Origin: Pilaira anomala | Taxonomy: Eukaryota; Mucoromycota; Mucoromycetes; Mucorales; Mucoraceae | Direction of reading: 5' to 3' | DNA: 64,000 nucleotides | Assembly: GCA_025716855.1 (NCBI GenBank) | Contig: JAIXMQ010000028.1 | Coordinates: 310,001-374,000, forward strand | Part shown: piece by piece, positions 58,382-64,000 of the stretch | Layout: each line of letters starts with the position of its first letter | Numbering within the stretch: position 1 is the first letter of the stretch | Position numbers and translations under genes: made by a program | Notes under the pieces: generated by a model | What the model was told of the DNA's origin: nothing | What the model saw: only the letters and a program-made list of their open reading frames with translations | Database searches by the model: none

Positions 58382-59359
58382 CAAAAAAAGTTATCTTCTG
58401 TATCATATTAACTTTTTATTGTTGTCAGTGATTTACAATGGATTCCTCGACAATTACGAGATTCAGTTTCAGTTGCTATGTTAGAACCTCCTTCACCCAC
58501 AGTATTAGACCAATATTTACCCCGTATTCGAGAAGTGATTGTTCATTTATTACATGGATTGAAAGGAAAGCAAGCTATGCTTCGAGAAAGAGGTGAACGA
58601 GAATCACGTGCATCTATGCGATCCTCAAGCGAGTCCTGGAATCGAGAAGTTCCTTTAGCAGCATTAAACCGTACGAGTGGGTCACAAAGAGTGATGATGT
58701 ACCCTGTACCTAATTCACCACCTTTACCTCCTGTCTCACCTAGATTAAATAACGCTTCAAACGAGTATGATCCATGGTCAGGTGGTATGCCTCGTCCTTC
58801 TTTACCTACCAATGATCTCTCTTCTCGCATCATGCCTAGAAATAATTCTCTTTCAAGATCTGGTTATTCTCCACAACAATCCCCTAGTATGCAACATCAA
58901 CCTTTACCTACTCGATCCACTTCTTCTAGTTATAACAATATGCCAAGTCCACCTACAAATGCTCAACAACAACAACAACAACAACAACCTCCACCACCTC
59001 CCCCTCCTGCTCCACCTGCTCCACCTATCATTCCTCCTGTTACAAATGAATTACCAGTACAACAACAAAGATTTGATGAAAGTGATCCAAATACAGCAAG
59101 TGCATTAGCTGCTTTAAAACGCCAAGAAAATTTAGCAAGACGATCATCTGTCAGACGTGCATCTATGTTTCGAGGTAATAGTGAGTATGCTGGAGGTAGT
59201 ATATCTAGAGGAAAACAACAATATTATCAGCAACAACAACAACAATCTAGTGAAAATAATGTACCTCCTGTACCTACTTTACCTACCAATGAACCTAATC
59301 GATTAAATACGGTTACGGAAGAAACAAGACCTGTAACAAAAGAAAAGAAGCCAGATGAA

Positions 59360-59396
<37 letters not shown>

Positions 59397-60976
59397 GAGG
59401 GGGGCAAGAGAAAAAACAATAAGTACAAAAACTCATTATTCTTTGTGTAGGCTTGACATTGTTTCTTCAGATTGGAAAAGAAGTTCAAAAAGTATCTTAT
59501 CATGGAGAAATTAGTATTCCTGCTTTAAACATGTTGTTTTTAGAGAAATTCAGTGATTCTATTCGTCAAAATGATTTCCCCAAAATTTATATCAGAGATC
59601 CTTTGATTGATGTATCGTATGAATTAGTTGATTTGACTGAAGTAAAAGATCGATCTGTGCTCTCATTAAATATCAATGGTAAAATTCAAATATATATATA
59701 AAAGTTACATATACAATACTAATACATATACAATTTAAAAGAAAAAGAAGAACAAAAGGAATTATTGTTACAAGTGACAACTACATTTAATAAAGAATTG
59801 GAAGAAACTCGTAAAATGTTTGTTGAACAAATGGAGGAATTAAAGAAGCAGGTCATAGATGCATCAAACAAGTCGGAAGAAAACATGAAACAACTTTTGA
59901 CTCAACCAGTTGTTATTCCTACACCTGTCACTCTTGAACCTGTTGTAGCAGAAGAAGAAAAAGTGAAAGATGTAGACGAAGAAAAAGAAGACGAAGGAGA
60001 AAGTCCAAATGAAGAAGGAAGGAAATCTCCAAAGGAAGAAAAGAGTATTCCTAAAGAACAATATGAATCACAACTGCTTGAGATTGAAACTTTACGTCGA
60101 GATATGTCCGTTCTTCGTCAACTTGAACGAGAAATGCGAGAAGGAACCAATACAGTCATTCAGGAATTAAAGGAAAAGGCAGAGTCAGTAAAGGAAGAAG
60201 CGAGCAAGAACAAGAAATTGGAGCAAACACAGAGTGTAGCACGTACTGATTTAGAGGAAGGTAAAAAGAACTTGTTGGAGAAATCCGATAAAGTGACGAG
60301 TCGATTAGAAGAATTACAAGACACGATTGATCAATTAAAGTTGGATGTGACTCAACGTAAATGTAGACCTTCTGAAACGATGATGACACACTGCGCTAAT
60401 GAACGTAAAGCATTATCAGCCGAAATTGAAGAATTTGGTAAATTTATTTTAAGCGTGAAACCTCGATGGAAAAAGACTTGGGAACAAGAATTACAGACAA
60501 TTGTAAAAGAACAACAAACTTTAAAGGATCAAGAGTATTTGTTATCGGATATGAAGGATGATTTAGATGCGCTTTTGGAAGTCTTTGAACAATTGGAAAA
60601 GATTTATGCATACCAAGCTAGTACGAAACCTCAACCACGTCAGTTCCGGGTAGCACCAGTTGAAGAAGGGTATGAAGGTATGGCAAGTGTGTTTAAACAG
60701 GTGTCAACGATTGATGTGGATCATACACGTCGTTTACGTGCCTTGGAGCAAGCAGATAAAATGAGACAACGTGAATTGGCAAATCGAATTGACGATTTTG
60801 AAAAGGAGTTGGTAGGTTTCGTAGGTGAAAATAAGTTGAAAAAGACGGGTGGTGCACTTGAAATCGATCGTTTGCGTAAACAAAAAGAAGAAGAAATGAT
60901 GAAGGCCATGTATAATGCGAATAAAAAACCCGGTACTCCATCAACAATAGATGAAGAAGAACCTGAACAAGAATAA
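58063..60976 (+). CDS. BUD6: Bud6/Aip3-like actin-interacting polarity protein
   Basis: Five exons (58063-58092, 58158-58339, 58429-59360, 59451-59678, 59742-60976) give 868 aa. N-terminal domain EIEQVVTKLLRTTKALLEAL (TQWSHSRASNADIFEIHDTL), a Pro/Ser/Gln-rich middle with poly-Gln and polyproline (about 230-300), a conserved middle block GLTLFLQIGKEVQKVSYHGE, ISIPALNMLFLEKFSD, and a long C-terminal coiled coil ending in acidic residues. This is the AIP3/Bud6 layout. Bud6 binds actin and stimulates formins at sites of polarised growth, in the polarisome. The 3' intron begins with GTA followed by about 30 A and a G-rich patch. It pairs thematically with the Las17 and RasGEF genes in this window. 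Confidence 0.9.
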
Positions 60977-61012
60977 ATCAACTTTTTTTTTTATATCTTC
61001 TCTCTCCTCTCA

Positions 61013-61014
<2 letters not shown>

Positions 61015-61087
<73 letters not shown>
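61015..61087. repeat. T73 homopolymer
   Basis: Seventy-three consecutive T, the longest homopolymer in the window, 39 bp after the Bud6 stop. Confidence 0.95.
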
Positions 61088-61090
<3 letters not shown>

Positions 61091-61181
61091 GTATTAATTG
61101 TATTTTGTTTTAGCAACACACACACACACACACACACTTTTTTCATATTTTTTTAACTATCTTTTTTTTTTATGCTTTATC

Positions 61182-61182
<1 letters not shown>

Positions 61183-61244
<62 letters not shown>
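61183..61244. repeat. (ATT)n microsatellite
   Basis: About twenty uninterrupted ATT units in intergenic DNA. Confidence 0.96.
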
Positions 61245-62710
61245 CATATATACTCCCCATTTCCCTTTTCCAACATAATTTAAAAAAAAATATATATTTC
61301 ATTTTTTTTAGCGCTCGTAACTAGTTTTTTTTTTGTTCTTCTGATGTAAAGCATGCATACATTTGTACAATTTATTTTTGATAACTTTCTGAAAAAAGAG
61401 GGATAATCTCGCCTCTGTTCCAAGGATGAAGAAGCGATATTTTTATTCGCTGCTGGCGTATGAACTGGAGATGTCAGAAAACAATTTTGCTTTATTATTT
61501 TATTTGAGAAGATCAATTTATCAGTAAAAAAACCAAACTTCAAAACGAGACATTAGTTCTTTCTGAATATAAAAAACTGCTTTGGATGTGTTGATCATCA
61601 AATTCCTTCTGGTATTGCCTGCAGATTTCAATTGACATTCTCTACAGAGAGAGCCCATCTCTCTTTTTTTTTTTTTTTTTTTTTGCATGATAGTATTAAA
61701 TAAATTTAGAATTATTACAGAATCCTCTACGTCCCCTTAATTTAGATGGGTTTTTTAATGTCTTTCATATATCCAGTTGAAATAAATTAAAGTAATAGAA
61801 ACATATAGTTAAAAGAAGGTTTTTTTATCATATGGCTTTACGCATTTTTACACATTTCAATTTAAACAATTCTATGGTATGTATTAGTATCATTTTGGGT
61901 TCCAGAACTTATTTTGAAAGCAGATTAAATGAAAGATAAAGCGACAAATTTTATCGGCATAACTAATACGGGTATAGTATATATTATAATCTAAATGTAG
62001 TTTCTCGAAATTGATAAAGTGTGAACAAATCACATCTCCATATCTTAATAAAATTATATAGTCGAGCTAATGAAAATGACAGCTTAGTGACAGTCTTGGT
62101 GGTCATTAAAGGTCTCAATTACAATAAGGAAAATTGACAGGTGCCCAAAAAAAATAAAATGCTGTTTGAAAATTGCATACTTATTATGTGATTTCTTTTG
62201 AGCTATATAGTAAAGAGTGGGAGATTATGGGCTTGTTCGCAGGAGACATTTATACACATCATAAATCAAAGTAATGTATTTTACATATGTGTATGTACAG
62301 CGGTTGCCGAATTAAGAGAATCTCAACAAGTTTAAATCAGTAGCTTTTTTCACTGACAAAAAATAAGATTCTTTTGATTAACATGTCACGGGACACGTCG
62401 CTAAAGTCTCTGTTGGACCATCAAAAAAAAAAAAGAAACGCGTCTTTCTCGTGTGCTTAATTATTGGAATTACACTACAAGTTTTACCAAATTGGTTTGT
62501 GTATAAAAAAGGGATGAACAGGCAAGATATAGGCTTAAACTAGTAATCCAAAAAAGAAAAAAAAAAGTTTAATATCATTCAAAAATAAACACGAGAAAGG
62601 AGGTGGAATAACATCTAATTTTATCCAATCATATTACTTATGAAGTTTTTTTAAGTTTCACTGTAACTTTTCTCGTCATTACTCTTTATTTTACTTTCTT
62701 TCACTTACAA

Positions 62711-63552
62711 ATGACATTCAATGGTCCAAGTTTAATTCCTTGGGTTGTTCAAGGGAAGAGTACCCAATTGTTTGAAACTGTAAATGACATTCATACTGTT
62801 ATTATATTTGAAGTAAGTCTTATTATCATATCAACAACAATATCTGATTATGGAAACTAGGTCTTTTATTCTAAGAACTTCAACACACCAGCACAGTGTT
62901 TAGTACTCATCGTTTCAGACGGAACATACTTTATTCCTCTTTTAATTGATCCTGAAGCAGTAAAAGATCGATTTGGGTAAGCCTATTTCGTTTTTCTATT
63001 GACATATTTAAATCTAATCATTATTAGTAAAGTCTGAAAACGTTAGATACAGATAGTCTAAATAGTTTACGTTTCAAAGTCATTACAATCCATCGTTCAT
63101 CAATTTCTCTGTATAGAAGAAAAAAAACTTTAGCACCTTACATTATTGCATTAGATTTTCGAAAAATAAACGACAGGCCCGTTACTCTTAAATCGGGTAT
63201 ACAAGATGTGTCAAAAAATCCCAAAGTTAAACAATGGATTCAAGTTATTGAAGGATACCAATTACCTAAAGAAAAACCAATTTCCTCCTACTTTCGAAAT
63301 AAAGAAATCACTCAATTGTTTTCTCCTTTTGATGAAATTGAATACAACTTGGAAAAGATTATGAATGCATGCTATATAAAAGACGAATGGGCAGTACCTC
63401 AACCAATAAATAATTTCTCAGACATCTTAAATGTAGACGATAACAATGAAGACCATACCTTAAAGGTACAAGAGCAGGTGAATATGCAAAATATAGCGAA
63501 TACCCAACAATCAATGAATTCACAACCATTAGAAATACACAACAATCAGTGA
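62711..63552 (+). CDS. OB-fold protein resembling telomere TPP1/Tpz1/Est3 (tail frameshifted)
   Basis: Exons 62711-62812, 62861-62976 and 63033 onward. MTFNGPSLIPWVVQG, then HTVIIFEVFYSKNFNTPAQC, LVLIVSDGTYFIPLLIDPEA, and LRFKVITIHRSSISLYRRKK with TLAPYIIALDFRKI form an OB-fold-like beta pattern. The opening PW plus the SDGTY-I motif recall the TPP1/Tpz1/Est3 OB domain of shelterin/telomerase recruitment. The third exon must use the AG at 63031-63032; the nearer TTAG gives a stop. After about 180 residues the frame enters a Gln/Ser/Asn repeat and stops at 63552, but a one-base shift reopens it to the window end. The telomere assignment is a hypothesis from motif shape, not a firm family call. 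Confidence 0.5.
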
Positions 63553-64000
63553 ATTCACAACCATTAGAAAATACACAACAATCAGTGAATACACAAAAAT
63601 TATTGAATACACAACAATCAGTGGATGATACACACCAACCAGTAAACTCACAACCATTAGGGAGTACGCAACAATCAGTAGGCTCACTGTCATCAGAGGG
63701 TATGCAACAGTTAGTGATGTCACTATCAATAGACAATTCACAACCATTAGAAAATACAGAAAAGTCAGTAAATAAACAACATCCGACAAAGGCAAAACAA
63801 TCTGTTGATACGCCTCAATCGATAAACGTAGAAAGATCAGTAAAGGTAGAACCGTCTGTTGATATACTAAACCCTGTAGATGTACAAAAATCGGTAGATG
63901 TACAACAAGCTGTAAATTCACTACAACCAGTAAATGCACAGCAATTAGCGAATATACAAGATGATACTAATAATGCACCACAGTCGCAACATGAAAACTC
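63465..64000 (+). repeat. Degenerate NTQQSV-type coding repeat, tail of the OB-fold gene
   Basis: Imperfect tandem units of about 18-24 nt encoding peptides such as NTQQSVNSQPLE, NTQQSVNTQKLL and VDVQKSVDVQQAV. From about 63532 to the end of the window one frame is fully open (more than 150 codons). It is offset by one base from the upstream gene: the first unit reads GAAATACAC where the next reads GAAAATACAC. The protein therefore probably continues beyond the window, with one missing A. Confidence 0.75.

Larger units (their letters stand above)
60977..62710. other. Gene-free stretch with very long simple repeats
   Basis: Holds T73 at 61015-61087, (CA)n at 61115-61136 and (ATT)n at 61183-61244. 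Beyond that about 1.4 kb of AT-rich DNA with no supported gene. Confidence 0.6.

Noticed and set aside
59361..59422. Poly-Lys extension of the Bud6 frame (DEGKKKKK...)
   Set aside because: It is read-through of an intron that starts with GTAAA; the spliced frame continues in GLTLFLQIGKEV.

Overview
This window is nuclear DNA of a filamentous fungus, most likely an early-diverging Mucoromycota (Mucorales-type) genome. This is inferred from very AT-rich intergenic DNA, very short GT-AG introns (often 50-90 nt), long poly-A/poly-T tracts, and a gene set that fits such fungi: a pterin-dependent phenylalanine hydroxylase, a membrane ADAM protease, Chs4/Skt5- and Sel1-type repeat proteins, Bud6, Las17/WASP and a CDC50-type flippase subunit. 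I rebuilt spliced models by hand. Exon sums are multiples of three for every model where exon coordinates or a residue count are given without an approximation sign.

Layout. 1-5 kb: 3' end of a WASP/Las17 gene, convergent with CDC50, then a Sel1-repeat protein. 5-7.5 kb: sparse DNA with one candidate secreted peptide. 7.5-14.2 kb: phenylalanine hydroxylase, an ADAM metalloprotease (minus) and an intronless GT4 glycosyltransferase. 15.9-21 kb: an FYRN/FYRC chromatin-type protein, a tiny membrane protein that ORF calling misses, and a Chs4-like protein. 22.9-24 kb: a frameshifted F-box gene. 25.4-26.5 kb: an 18-bp minisatellite with two MITEs inside it. 28.2-39.8 kb: a dense housekeeping block with TBL1/Sif2-like WD40 protein, Atg14-like protein, a KH-type protein, a dysferlin-domain protein, a RasGEF and Coa4.

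39.8-43.4 kb is a repeat island: copy A of a long dispersed repeat (carrying a third MITE), decayed coding sequence and minisatellites. 43.4-46.3 kb is almost empty. 46.3-52.8 kb holds IMP1, a zinc-type small protein, a zinc-finger fragment, a Cys-rich two-TM protein and CPSF2/Cft2. Copy B of the long repeat lies at 52.85-53.74 kb and is fused in frame to the C-terminal two thirds of CCT5. The rest holds a C2H2 zinc-finger protein, Bud6/Aip3 and, at the right edge, an OB-fold protein resembling telomeric TPP1/Tpz1/Est3 with a repetitive, apparently frameshifted tail.

Functional themes: actin polarity and Ras signalling (Las17, Bud6, RasGEF), chitin/cell wall and membrane (Chs4-like, CDC50, ADAM, GT4), mitochondrial biogenesis (Imp1, Coa4), and RNA/chromatin/autophagy housekeeping (CPSF2, TBL1, FYR protein, Atg14). 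There is no operon-like organisation; neighbours are mostly tail-to-tail with very short spacers. No rRNA, tRNA or CRISPR was seen. The most unusual features are the TE-CCT5 chimera, the MITE family with a matching empty site inside the same window, and several small genes visible only after splicing by eye.
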